Source: Runella sp.
Lineage (GTDB): Bacteria > Bacteroidota > Bacteroidia > Cytophagales > Spirosomataceae
DNA: 64,000 nucleotides
NCBI RefSeq assembly: GCF_027484545.1
Contig: NZ_JAIXST010000304.1
Location: forward strand, 1-64,000
Direction of reading: 5' to 3'
The notes beneath the pieces are model-generated. The model was not told the DNA's origin and did no database searches. It was given only the letters and a program-made list of their open reading frames with translations. The translations under genes and the position numbers were made by a program. Of the stretch, positions 44,467 through 53,244 are shown one piece after another; position 1 is the first letter of the stretch, and each line of letters starts with the position of its first letter.

Positions 44467-44783
44467 TTTATTCTAAGAATTTTAAGACCAAAATTTGTTA
44501 TAATGCTTCCCAGAATTTAGGCAGGCACAATAAATTGGAGATTGCTGTCTAAAACAAACACAAAAATGGGAAAAACCAACATGTGAGTTTTAGTTCAGAT
44601 TTTAAGACAAATGTAGCGACTATCAAAGAACAACAAAATTCTAAGTTAGCTTCCAAATATGAATTGTATTGCTACAGCGAAACCTCCGACTCAAATTACT
44701 GAATGTAAAAGCAACTCTTAGCATCAGCAAGTCAGGTGTAATCTCAGCCATATTTAGCGTTTTGAAACAATAATTTGAAGATG
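44467..44783. other. Non-coding gap between the ATPase gene and tRNA-Arg
   Basis: 317 bp, AT-rich, without a clear promoter box, hairpin or open frame. It is the upstream region of the ATPase-nuclease unit and the likely junction of an insertion next to the tRNA. Confidence 0.4.
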
Positions 44784-44855
44784 TGACCTCGACGGGAATC
44801 GAACCCGTATCAAGCGTTTAGGAAACGCTTATTCTATCCGTTGAACTACGAAGTC
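44784..44855 (-). tRNA. tRNA-Arg (anticodon CCT)
   Basis: Minus strand folds as a full cloverleaf: acceptor GACTTCG with CGAGGTC (one G-T pair), D-arm GTTC, anticodon stem AGCGT/ACGCT around TTCCTAA with anticodon CCT, T-arm ACGGG-TTCGATT-CCCGT, discriminator A. CCA is not encoded. It reads AGG codons. A decayed copy lies just beyond (44870-44934). Confidence 0.95.
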
Positions 44856-44869
44856 TATTTTTTACATTG

Positions 44870-44934
44870 GTCAGCCGTCGTATCAAGCGTTTGGAAAATG
44901 CTTATCGGGCGGCGTTCCATTGAATTACGAAATC
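44870..44934 (-). pseudogene. Decayed tRNA-Arg copy
   Basis: On the minus strand GATTTCGTAATTCAATGG matches the true tRNA's GACTTCGTAGTTCAACGG. An anticodon region TTTTCCAAACGCTTGATACG then matches its TTTCCTAAACGCTTGATACG. The T-arm and the closing acceptor half are missing and the variable parts differ, so it cannot fold. It stands 14 bp from the intact gene and so looks like an old tandem duplicate. Confidence 0.8.
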
Positions 44935-44958
44935 TGAATTTGTGCAAATTTCTGAAAA

Positions 44959-46209
44959 CTATTCCGCAATATCAAAGTTGGGCGGCATTCCGTCGAAGAA
45001 ATTCATCTTGGTCCAATTTGGATAGATTTGGAAGTGTTTGGTCTTCACCAATTCAAAGAGCGTAGCCCGTAATTCTTCCAAATTTTCCTTGTTTTCAGCA
45101 GAAATAAAGACAACATGGTCAGATTTGCCGGTCAGGTAGCTCTTCTTCAATTTGGCCAATACCATTTCTTTGGTTTGCTCAATGATGATTTCGCCTTCGG
45201 GCGTCTCAATCACCTCGTCAAAATCTGCCGCTTTGGGATGATAGGCGTCTATTTTGTTGAAAACCAAGATGGTAGGCTTGTCGGCGGCTTTGATTTCGGT
45301 CAAAGTTTGGTTGACAATCTCAATTTGCTCCTCAAAAGAAGGGTGCGAAATGTCCACCACGTGCAACAAAATATCCGCTTCGCGTACTTCGTCCAATGTA
45401 GATTTAAACGACTCAATGAGCGTAGTGGGCAGCTTACGAATAAACCCAACGGTATCAGTCAGCAAAAACGGAATGTTTTCCAGTACCATTTTGCGCACGG
45501 TAGAATCCACGGTGGCAAAGAGTTTATTCTCGGCAAAAACGTCCACTTTGGCCAAGCGTCGCATGAGGGTGGATTTGCCCACGTTGGTATAGCCCACCAA
45601 AGCTACGCGTACCAAACGGTCACGTTCTTTGCGGCGGGTCACGCTTTGTTTGTCAATTTTTTCGAGTTTTTCCTTCAAAAAAGCAATCCGATCCTGCACG
45701 ATACGACGGTCAGTTTCCAACTCTTTTTCCCCCGGACCGCGCATCCCGACGCCCCCTTTTTGGCGGCTCAAGTGGGTCCACATACGGGTAAGGCGAGGGT
45801 AAATGTATTGATATTGAGCTAATTCCACTTGAGTTTTGGCCTGTGCGCTTTGAGCCCGCATCACAAAAATGTCAAGTATCAATAAACTGCGGTCGAGTAC
45901 TTTTATATCTTTAAACTCCGCCTCCAGGTTGCGCACCTGCGAGGGGATGAGTTCGTCATCAAAAATAATCATGTCCACGGGATTGTCAGTCACGAAAATT
46001 TTGATGTCTTCGAGTCTTCCTTTGCCCACAAACGTCCGATTATCAGGATATTCGAGTTTTTGAGTAAATGTCTTTACGGTCTGTACACCCAGCGTAGCGG
46101 CCAAAAAAGCCAACTCTTCCAAGTATTCTTTGGTTTGTGCAGCGGTCTGCCGTTGAGTAGTAACGGCGACCAACACGGCTGTTTCCTGTTTTTTTGCGGT
46201 TGAATTCAT
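44959..46209 (-). CDS. hflX: GTPase HflX
   Basis: 416 residues. N-terminal nucleotide-binding domain (MIIFDDELIPSQVRNLE), the glycine-rich linker GGVGMRGPGEKELETDRR, then a G domain: G1 GYTNVGKSTL, G3 DTVGF, G4 NKID and G5-like ISAENKENL. It splits stalled or hibernating ribosomes. No hfq beside it, as is usual in Bacteroidota. A small hairpin (TCCCGAAT at 46221-46228, ATTCGGGA at 46231-46238) lies just before the start. Confidence 0.96.
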   Translation of the reverse strand: MNSTAKKQETAVLVAVTTQRQTAAQTKEYLEELAFLAATLGVQTVKTFTQKLEYPDNRTFVGKGRLEDIKIFVTDNPVDMIIFDDELIPSQVRNLEAEFKDIKVLDRSLLILDIFVMRAQSAQAKTQVELAQYQYIYPRLTRMWTHLSRQKGGVGMRGPGEKELETDRRIVQDRIAFLKEKLEKIDKQSVTRRKERDRLVRVALVGYTNVGKSTLMRRLAKVDVFAENKLFATVDSTVRKMVLENIPFLLTDTVGFIRKLPTTLIESFKSTLDEVREADILLHVVDISHPSFEEQIEIVNQTLTEIKAADKPTILVFNKIDAYHPKAADFDEVIETPEGEIIIEQTKEMVLAKLKKSYLTGKSDHVVFISAENKENLEELRATLFELVKTKHFQIYPNWTKMNFFDGMPPNFDIAE

Positions 46210-46376
46210 TTACGATTCCGTCCCGAATTCATTCGGGATTAATAGTTAACCGTTATTGGTTAAACGGGTATAGATAACGGCGTTGATTTTCAGAAAGTTT
46301 CTTGATTTATGACGAAGTTAAAGCTTTAACTTGATTTTTTGTAATTTGTCGTGCTGAAAGTGTCTAAAGAGTGTTC

Positions 46377-47219
46377 ATGGGTCAGGATAACAACCGGTTT
46401 TATATGCTTCGTTTTTTTAAATATGTTCTTCTTACCTATTTTGTATCTACACTGCTGATTTGGGCGTTTCATCCTTTCGCTTTATTTCGACCCACAACCT
46501 TAGCCGCCGATTACGAATATCGCTTTGCCTTGCCGTTTCGGGAAATCAATTTTGAACGCGAAAAAGGCGTAAAATTGAATGCCCTGTGGTTTAGCAAAGA
46601 CAGTAATTCACTTTCTCAAAAGGGGCCGGTCGTGTTGTTTTTTCACGGAAATCGCGACAATTTGGCTCGGTGGGGCCGTGAATATGCCGAACGATTTACG
46701 AGCAGGGGCTACAACGTGTTGATGTACGACTATCGCGGTTACGGCAAAAGCACTGGCGAGCGCTCCGAAGCCACCCTTCATCGGGATGCACAGCACCTGT
46801 ATGATTTCCTGAAAAAACAGTTTTCAGAAGACTCTATTGTGGTGTATGGTTATTCGTTGGGAACAGGAATGGCGTCGCGCATTGCGGCCAATAACCGTCC
46901 TAAATTGCTGATTTTAGAGGCGCCTTACGCCAGTATGCCAACGTTGGGGCGCACTCAATTGCCGATTTTTCCGTATGAATGGCTCACGCGCTACAAGTTC
47001 AGAACGGATAGCTGTTTTGCGCATATTCATTGCCCTATCCATCTTTTTCACGGTACCAAAGACATTACAGTTCCTTACAAAAACAGCCTTCTTCTTTTGT
47101 CAACTCCGGCACCTGAAAGTCCTGCCAAAGTGAAGTTAACCACCATTCCCGGCGGGCATCATTTGTACCTGAACAGTTCGCCAATTTATCGTTCAGCGTT
47201 GGATAGTTTGCTGAAGTAA
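46377..47219 (+). CDS. Membrane-anchored alpha/beta hydrolase
   Basis: About 280 residues with one N-terminal hydrophobic helix (KYVLLTYFVSTLLIWAFHPF) and no lipobox. The hydrolase fold shows VVLFFHGNRDN, the nucleophile elbow VYGYSLGTGMAS with Ser, an acid in HLFHGTKDITVPY, and His in IPGGHHLYL. This is the family of BEM46/YqkD-type serine hydrolases acting on lipid or peptide esters in the periplasm. A GTG at 46371 and the ATG at 46404 are other possible starts. Confidence 0.88.
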   Translation: MGQDNNRFYMLRFFKYVLLTYFVSTLLIWAFHPFALFRPTTLAADYEYRFALPFREINFEREKGVKLNALWFSKDSNSLSQKGPVVLFFHGNRDNLARWGREYAERFTSRGYNVLMYDYRGYGKSTGERSEATLHRDAQHLYDFLKKQFSEDSIVVYGYSLGTGMASRIAANNRPKLLILEAPYASMPTLGRTQLPIFPYEWLTRYKFRTDSCFAHIHCPIHLFHGTKDITVPYKNSLLLLSTPAPESPAKVKLTTIPGGHHLYLNSSPIYRSALDSLLK

Positions 47220-47251
47220 AAATAGTAACAGGAAAAGCTGCATAGCAGCGC

Positions 47252-47388
47252 AATAATTGTAGCAAAGAAATGTACACCCGAACAAGCCACTAAAGGTGCA
47301 GCGCACCGAAATAACTACACCTGAAATAGCTATTTCGGTGCGCTGCACCTATTTGCTTGTTGATTTTAATTCTGCTGCTACAACTATT
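47252..47388. repeat. Long imperfect palindromic element (MITE-like)
   Basis: Core arms AGGTGCAGCGCACCGAAATA (47294-47313) and its exact complement (47331-47350) around 17 bases. Outer arms AATAATTGTAGCA (47252-47264) and TGCTACAACTATT (47376-47388) match at 12 of 13, with AACAAGC pairing further inside. It lies between convergent genes. No ORF, so it may be a non-autonomous mobile element. Confidence 0.7.
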
Positions 47389-47411
47389 TTGGTACTACGT
47401 ACCTGATTACC

Positions 47412-49517
47412 TTACAATTTTTTCTCAAAAAAGGCGGCAATGGCTTTGTTTACTTTGACTTGGTTGGCGTGCATCATAAAATGGTGCGTATCATCCACGA
47501 TCACCATCGTTTCCATAGGCACCCCCAATTCTTCCAAACGACGAACCAAGTCGGTGCTTTGGCTGAACCGTACGTTGCGGTCGTCGTCGCCGTGAATAAA
47601 GAGCACGGGCGATTTCCACGTATTGACGTAGGCCACGGGGGAAGATTTCCAGGCTACTTCCAACGCACGATCCGCATCGGGAGCGCGTTCGTATTGGTCG
47701 GGGAGGACGAGGCTGCGGGCGCGCTCGACGGTGCGGTCGTGTACACCGTGAATGTCAACCCCCACGGCAAACAGTTTTGAATCACGCCCCAACGCAAGAG
47801 CAGTTAGAAAGCCGCCGTAAGAGCCGCCGTAAATACCGATTCGCTTGGGGTCTATTTGGCTTTGTTTAGCCAACCATTCGCCCGCCGCTTTGATATCCAA
47901 GTACTCGGATGCACCGTTTGAACCCCCGTTTTTGGCGTTGTGAAATTCATAACCGTACCCAATTCCCAAGCGGTAGTTGACCGAAAGGACTACAAAACCA
48001 CGACTCGCCAAGTATTGGTTCATGGCGTATGCATTGGCATAATAATCGGAATAATTCCACCCCAACAGCATTTGGCGAGGTGGCCCGCCGTGTACGTAAA
48101 TGATGGCTGGTTTTTTGGCCGATCCGCCCGCTTTTTCAAAGAGTTGGCAATGCACCGTCACTCCGTCCGACGATTTGAACACGACCTGTTTGGGCGTTAC
48201 TAAATCGGCTGCGGGATAGTTGGCAGGTAAACGGTCCGTAGCCAGTAACTTGATTGTGCCGCCATTGGCTGGCATTACGCAGGGGAGGGGAGGGCGTTGT
48301 GCCGTCGCACTCACAAATGCTAAGGTCTGTCCATCGCCAGTAAGAACAGGAAACCACTCCAAACCTGCGCCGGGAGTCATGACCTTCATATCTGCTTGAC
48401 TTACCGAGACTTTGACGACGTGGCGCCGGTCAATATCCAACGGGTCAGTGCCGGCATTGGCGGCAAAAACTAATGATTTACCGTCGGCGCTCAGTTGGAT
48501 ATGTTCACACATAAAATTGCCCGGAGTGAGCAATAAAGGTTTGCCGCCCTGCTCGGTCAACGAATACAAATGAGGCCATCCGTCTTGGTAGGAAAGAAAA
48601 ACGATGCGGTCGGCGGCCCAGTGTAAGTTGGTGCCGCCGTGCGTATTGGGCACCGACCCACTCAGTGTTTTTGGGGCTGTCCAGAGCGTTTTTGCCTGCC
48701 CGGTGCTAACCTCTGCCGTGACAATCGACCACGGAATGTGTTTTCTAACGAGGATAGAATCGGGTTTGCCTCCTAAGCCATTTGCCCGAACAAAAACCAA
48801 TTTCTTTCCATCGGGTGACCACCTCGGCGAACTGTCACGCTTGTACTGAGGGTCTATCCAACTAATTGGGGTCTTGGCATCGGTGAAAACTCCAATAAAA
48901 CTGTGGTCAACGCGGTTGGATTGGAATGCCAAACGACTTCCATCGGGTGACCAAACGGGCGAGCCATTGGTGCCCCGGGCCGAAAACAGCATCACGGGCG
49001 ATGCCGAGCCGTCGATGGGAGCCGTGTAGATTTGTCCGCCTTTTGCAAAGGCCACTTTATCGCTTTTGGGTGAAATGACCGGTTCTTCTCCCTCTCCCAG
49101 CGCTTTGGGCTCACCACCCGAAAAAGGAACGGCCCAGATCTGTACTTTGGGAGGGGTCGGGCTGAAGGTAGGATTGACAGGCAGTTCATCACCCCAATTG
49201 GAGCCATGGTCACCGCCCCGCACGTAAATCACCCACTTTCCATCCGGCGAAAGCGCAACGCTGCTCAATTCCTGACCGTCGTCTTGTACATAATTGGTCA
49301 GGCGGCGGGCGCTGAAATCGGGTCCTTCGGCTACGTAGATGTTGCGTTGTCCCTGCTCGTTGAAAGCCCACGCAATGCGGGAGCCAGTGGCTGCGGCGGT
49401 GAGTTCGTTGGGAAAAGGATACGATTTAACGACGTCTAAATTGAGTCCTGTTTGGGACCGGGCCATTGTAATGAAAACGGAAAATAAGAGAAAGGTCAGG
49501 TGTAGACGAAATTTCAT
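47412..49517 (-). CDS. S9 family peptidase (prolyl-oligopeptidase-like) with PD40 propeller
   Basis: 701 residues. Signal peptide (FLLFSVFITMARSQT). Residues about 40-430 are TolB/PD40 propeller blades (SVALSPDGKWVIYVRGG, SPVWSPDGSRLAFQSNR, SPRWSPDGKKLVFVR). Then a peptidase domain: YVHGGPPRQM, nucleophile in GIYGGSYGGFLT (Ser near 565), Asp in HGDDDRNVRF (near 645) and His in DDTHHFMMH (near 678). An exported di- or oligopeptidase that cuts after Pro or similar. A -7 box is at 49540. Confidence 0.94.
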   Translation of the reverse strand: MKFRLHLTFLLFSVFITMARSQTGLNLDVVKSYPFPNELTAAATGSRIAWAFNEQGQRNIYVAEGPDFSARRLTNYVQDDGQELSSVALSPDGKWVIYVRGGDHGSNWGDELPVNPTFSPTPPKVQIWAVPFSGGEPKALGEGEEPVISPKSDKVAFAKGGQIYTAPIDGSASPVMLFSARGTNGSPVWSPDGSRLAFQSNRVDHSFIGVFTDAKTPISWIDPQYKRDSSPRWSPDGKKLVFVRANGLGGKPDSILVRKHIPWSIVTAEVSTGQAKTLWTAPKTLSGSVPNTHGGTNLHWAADRIVFLSYQDGWPHLYSLTEQGGKPLLLTPGNFMCEHIQLSADGKSLVFAANAGTDPLDIDRRHVVKVSVSQADMKVMTPGAGLEWFPVLTGDGQTLAFVSATAQRPPLPCVMPANGGTIKLLATDRLPANYPAADLVTPKQVVFKSSDGVTVHCQLFEKAGGSAKKPAIIYVHGGPPRQMLLGWNYSDYYANAYAMNQYLASRGFVVLSVNYRLGIGYGYEFHNAKNGGSNGASEYLDIKAAGEWLAKQSQIDPKRIGIYGGSYGGFLTALALGRDSKLFAVGVDIHGVHDRTVERARSLVLPDQYERAPDADRALEVAWKSSPVAYVNTWKSPVLFIHGDDDRNVRFSQSTDLVRRLEELGVPMETMVIVDDTHHFMMHANQVKVNKAIAAFFEKKL

Positions 49518-49539
49518 AGAGTTAGGATTTAGTAGAATC

Positions 49540-49547
49540 CAAACTTA
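49540..49547 (-). promoter_or_regulatory. Candidate -7 box of the S9 peptidase gene
   Basis: Minus strand reads TAAGTTTG, fitting TAnnTTTG, 22 bp before the start codon. Confidence 0.4.
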
Positions 49548-49647
49548 CTAAAAAACACTGTTTTGAAGAAGATAATTAGAGGCTTTAACCTCGCAAGCAA
49601 TAAGAATTTGCATAAATTTCTGAATTTAGCGGTTTAATCGCTGACGT

Positions 49648-50724
49648 ATGCCAATTCCTCTTTCTCCTGACCTGGCCCCTATTACCCGACATGCGCGGGC
49701 CATGTATAGCTCACGCCTGCTGATTGCGGCCGTGCATCACCTGAATGTCTTTGAGTCTCTCATAGGCGGGCCTCTTTCCTTCGCTGATTTACAGCAGCGT
49801 CTTGGACTTCGGGAACGTCCGGCCATGGTGCTGTTTCCAGCACTGTGTGCGATGCAGCTATTGGCTTATGATTCGGACGGAAAACTTCACCTGACTGTCA
49901 TAGGACGACATCTGACGCGCGGAGCTACCCCAACGCTCATGGATTATGTGGGTTTGGAAAAGAATGATCCCGGTGTCATTGAAATGGCCGAGCGGCTTCG
50001 TAACGATGGGCTGCCACAACCGGAACCCACGGGAATTGCCTATGTAAAAGAAGGCGATGTGCCTTCTCCGATGGATGATCCGGAAGTCGCTCGTTTTCTG
50101 ACCATGGCCTTGGCTGGTCGGGCACAGTGTTTAGCACCTTTGGTAGCCGAAAAGCTTCCCAAACACAGCGGTCATTTGCTGGATGTAGCTGGTGGAACAG
50201 GCTACTTTACCTACGAGTGGTTATTGGTAAATCCTCAGGCAACTGCCACTGTATTCGATCGCCCGGCGGTGTTGACCGTGGCGAAAGAAGTATTGGAAAC
50301 TTTTTGTCAAAGCGGCCTACCCCGGGCAGTCAGTGTAAAGGAAAGGGTACAATTTATGCCGGGTGATATGTTAGCGGATGAATTGCCGCAGACCGACCTG
50401 CTTCTGGCAGCCAGTTTGTTTCATGATTGGCCTACGGAAACCTGTCAGGTGCTTGCTCATCGTTTTGCCGCTTCTCTTCGACCGGAAGGCGAGTTGTGGA
50501 TTCACGATGCCTTTCTAAACGATGAGTTGGATGGGCCGTTGGCCGTGACGGATTATTCAGCGCAGTTGTTTTGGGTAACCAAAGGCCGTGCTTACGGCCG
50601 CTGGGAATATCGACAATTATTGCACAATGCAGGCTTGATTCCCTCCCTTGATTCTTTTTCTACACAGATGGATTATGGGCTTATTTGGGCAAAAAAGCCA
50701 CATAAAGCTGAAATTAATAAGTAG
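49648..50724 (+). CDS. SAM-dependent O-methyltransferase (acetylserotonin-OMT-like)
   Basis: 358 residues. N-terminal winged-helix dimerisation domain (about 1-90: ITRHARAMYSSRLLIAAVHHLNVFESL). Then the SAM fold with motif I LLDVAGGTGYFTYEWL, acidic TVFDRPAVL and the late block AASLFHDWPTE (the HDW of this family). Methylates hydroxyls on small aromatic or polyketide-like molecules. Substrate unknown; no biosynthetic genes adjacent. Confidence 0.92.
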   Translation: MPIPLSPDLAPITRHARAMYSSRLLIAAVHHLNVFESLIGGPLSFADLQQRLGLRERPAMVLFPALCAMQLLAYDSDGKLHLTVIGRHLTRGATPTLMDYVGLEKNDPGVIEMAERLRNDGLPQPEPTGIAYVKEGDVPSPMDDPEVARFLTMALAGRAQCLAPLVAEKLPKHSGHLLDVAGGTGYFTYEWLLVNPQATATVFDRPAVLTVAKEVLETFCQSGLPRAVSVKERVQFMPGDMLADELPQTDLLLAASLFHDWPTETCQVLAHRFAASLRPEGELWIHDAFLNDELDGPLAVTDYSAQLFWVTKGRAYGRWEYRQLLHNAGLIPSLDSFSTQMDYGLIWAKKPHKAEINK

Positions 50725-50862
50725 GTAATTTGAATGAAAGTGAATGGAATGGAAACAATCGTGCAAGGAGTCAGTCAATGATTGCGATTAAAATGTATGA
50801 CAAAATTCTCTTTTTGCAAATCTCAAAACCCTTCCTAACTTGCAACCTCTTACCTAAAACCT

Positions 50863-51798
50863 ATGATGAATCGAAAATACGCTTTAGTCGCTGTGGGTGA
50901 ACTGCTTGCGGACTTAATTGGAACTGAATTTACGCAAAATCTTTCAGATACAGAAATCTTCAGACGTTTTCAGGGCGGGAGTCCCGCCAATCTCGCGGCT
51001 AATATGGCACGCTTGGGAAATAATACTGCGTTGGTAGCCTGTGTCGGGAATGATAATGTAGGAGCGTATTTGGTCGAAAAAGTAGCGGAAACAGGTGTTG
51101 ATACTACTTTTATTGCCCAGGACACTTCTGCCCCAACTAGTATTGTACTCGTATCACGCACCAAAGGAACACCTGATTTTATTGCCTATCGAACGGCCGA
51201 CCGGATGATTCAATCCGAGCATATTTCCGATGACTTACTTCAAAATGCATCCTTTTTTCATACGACCTGTTTTGCACTGAGTCAGGAACCTGCTCAAACT
51301 GCCATTGTAGAGGCCGCTTCGCGGGCACAAACTGCCGGCTGTATTGTAAGTTTGGATGCCAATTATGCACCTTCCATCTGGCCTGATCGCAGTCAAGCGC
51401 AACAGGTTATCAGGAATTATTGCCAAAATGGGGCTTTTGTGAAACTAAGCGAAGATGATGCCGAACGAATTTTCGGAGAGGCTCTAACCAATGAGGAAGT
51501 TATTGCTGCTTTCCACGAAATGGGCGCGAAATTGGTTTGCTTAACTTTGGGGGGCAAAGGCAGTATTGTTTCGTCGAATTACGGAAAAGACTGTGTAGAA
51601 ATTGCGGGCCGTCCTATTGAGGTCAAAGACGCGACGGGCGCCGGGGATTCGTATTGGGCAGGATTTCTGACAGCTTGGTTAGATGGCAAATCACCTGCTG
51701 AATGTGCGCAGGCGGGTGCCAATATTGCAGCGTTGAAAATCAGCACAATCGGGCCTCTGCCTGCCAAAGTGGATAAAGCTATTTTGTATAATCCGTGA
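50863..51798 (+). CDS. PfkB-family carbohydrate kinase
   Basis: 311 residues: VGELLADLI start, the sugar-binding GGSPANLAANMARLG, CVGNDNVG and the ATP/catalytic signature DATGAGDSYWAGF (Asp near 260). It phosphorylates a sugar such as fructose or ribose. Fructokinase is plausible from the early GGSPAN pattern, but ribokinase cannot be excluded. ATG at 50863 or 50866. It ends 7 bp from the converging cytochrome gene. Confidence 0.93.
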   Translation: MMNRKYALVAVGELLADLIGTEFTQNLSDTEIFRRFQGGSPANLAANMARLGNNTALVACVGNDNVGAYLVEKVAETGVDTTFIAQDTSAPTSIVLVSRTKGTPDFIAYRTADRMIQSEHISDDLLQNASFFHTTCFALSQEPAQTAIVEAASRAQTAGCIVSLDANYAPSIWPDRSQAQQVIRNYCQNGAFVKLSEDDAERIFGEALTNEEVIAAFHEMGAKLVCLTLGGKGSIVSSNYGKDCVEIAGRPIEVKDATGAGDSYWAGFLTAWLDGKSPAECAQAGANIAALKISTIGPLPAKVDKAILYNP

Positions 51799-51805
51799 AT
51801 CAGAT

Positions 51806-53116
51806 TTACCCCCCTTTGGGGTTGGGGGCCTGTTTTACCTTTTCATCACCTTTCAGGTATGAAACGTAATAAATCACCATTTCCATCATTTCGGACGTAG
51901 TATTCCACCCAAAAGTAGTGTCGCGAGCAGGTTTGAACGGATTCAACGGATTTTCTTCGGTATTGTCATAAGTGGCTTCCGCCAAAATAACTGAGCCTTT
52001 CGGAACGTGCAATAAAGAATCAAATTGATAGGTCATTTGCCAATTGAAATCCCAATTGTCGATTTTGATAAACGGTACTAAATCACCGTCGGGAGTGATG
52101 GCAAAAGCTTTGAAGGTTTTGCCCAGAAAGTGCATGTGGGGTAAAACCGAAATAGCCGATATATCTTCCTTCAAGGGTTGGGTGCTCATATAAAACGTAG
52201 ATTTCTCATTGGCTTTTATCAGAAACGGTGGGTTGGTGATGTGCTGTTCATGGAGAATCAGCGATTTAACTTCGCGTTCTACGGGCTTTTGAGAAAAATA
52301 CAGATTAATCTCCGATTGGTCGGTCTGGACAGTAGCCGACGGAGAATAGTGCAGGTATAAAATCAAATTTGAATTTGCCTTAATTTTCTTTGCCACTCCT
52401 TCGGGAAATTGAATTCGATCATTTCCGGGTACCCAACCGTACAGAAATTCGTCGGCCATCGGAATACGTTGAAATTCGGCCAGTTTAGGGTCGGTGCCAT
52501 GCATTCCTTCCAAGCCTCCCATGTGTCCGCTCGTATCAACCATCACGCGGCTGTGATGTACGACCTTTCGATTGCCCGGCAAAAATTCAATGGCTTCCAC
52601 CATCACCTCTTCTTTCAGCCCCGTAGGTACGTGAAAATACCGAAATTCTTCTATCCCTGTATTGGGAACGGTAAACGCATTCTGCATTTTCAGAATCAAA
52701 TCCGGCGCCCGCTTTGTCATGCCGGCGAGGGCGGGGCCGTCCATACGGGCATCTATGTCTTCGCCTTTTTCCTTTTTCCTTTTTACACTTTTTCCCTCGA
52801 TACTTCCCTGCGCTACCCACTGTTGAATCAGTTCAATTTCCTCTTCTTTTAATCCTCGTTCATTGGCATAATGTTGAAAGCTTCTATCGGCAGGAAAAGG
52901 AGGCATGTATTTAATTTGGGTAACCTTCGCCACAAACTTGGAGCGTTTGGCAACGTCTTCGTACGTAAGCAAACTGAACGGCCCGATACCTCCCGGACGA
53001 TGGCATATTGCGCAATTTTTGGCAATAATGGGCTGGATGTGTTCATAAAAGGTCAGCTTTTTTTGAGCTAAAACTGTTGTTGTTATTATCCAAAAAACGA
53101 AAACTGCCCTCTTCAT
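51806..53116 (-). CDS. Cytochrome c plus copper-type monooxygenase-like fusion, secreted
   Basis: 436 residues. Signal peptide (VFVFWIITTTVLAQ), a haem site NCAICHRPGG (Cys35, Cys38, His39) in a PSD1-like cytochrome c domain, then a beta-rich part resembling the Cu type II ascorbate-dependent monooxygenase fold: VVHHSRVMVD, LILYLHYSPS and VLPHMHFLGKTF, whose His residues match the expected copper ligands. Its last seven residues (APNPKGG) are encoded by a CCC/GGG palindromic repeat. Predicted periplasmic or outer-membrane oxidase with unknown substrate. Confidence 0.82.
   Translation of the reverse strand: MKRAVFVFWIITTTVLAQKKLTFYEHIQPIIAKNCAICHRPGGIGPFSLLTYEDVAKRSKFVAKVTQIKYMPPFPADRSFQHYANERGLKEEEIELIQQWVAQGSIEGKSVKRKKEKGEDIDARMDGPALAGMTKRAPDLILKMQNAFTVPNTGIEEFRYFHVPTGLKEEVMVEAIEFLPGNRKVVHHSRVMVDTSGHMGGLEGMHGTDPKLAEFQRIPMADEFLYGWVPGNDRIQFPEGVAKKIKANSNLILYLHYSPSATVQTDQSEINLYFSQKPVEREVKSLILHEQHITNPPFLIKANEKSTFYMSTQPLKEDISAISVLPHMHFLGKTFKAFAITPDGDLVPFIKIDNWDFNWQMTYQFDSLLHVPKGSVILAEATYDNTEENPLNPFKPARDTTFGWNTTSEMMEMVIYYVSYLKGDEKVKQAPNPKGG
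51809..51830. repeat. CCC/GGG repeat within the 3' end of the cytochrome gene
   Basis: CCCCCCTTTGGGGTTGGGGG then CC, the same unit as the inner half of compound repeat 2. On the minus strand it codes the final residues of the cytochrome-monooxygenase protein up to its stop. Confidence 0.7.
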
Positions 53117-53147
53117 AAATTATGTTAAAAGATAAATTTAAAACATA

Positions 53148-53175
53148 AATAGCAGACTCCGAAGAATCTGCTATT
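53148..53175. repeat. 28-bp hairpin, copy 1 (downstream of the DUF2442 gene)
   Basis: AATAGCAGA (53148-53156), CTCCGAAGAA, TCTGCTATT (53167-53175). Identical over 28 bp to 53907-53934. Probably works as a terminator of the DUF4160-DUF2442 transcript. Confidence 0.85.
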
Positions 53176-53190
53176 CAAAGCTATGTACGG

Positions 53191-53214
53191 GTTGGTGGTG
53201 TTCTCACCACCAAC
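53191..53214. repeat. GTTGGTGGTG hairpin
   Basis: GTTGGTGGTG (53191-53200), TTCT, CACCACCAAC (53205-53214): perfect ten-base stem. It is followed by a second, broken version GAGAACACTACCAAC. Lies between the 28-bp hairpin and the DUF2442 stop. Confidence 0.7.
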
Positions 53215-53244
53215 GGGAGAACACTACCAACAGCGTTTGCGCAT

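Noticed and set aside
45115..45822. Long 235-codon frame opposite hflX
   Set aside because: Lies entirely antisense to a clear HflX gene and has no recognisable motif; a shadow of GC-biased codons.
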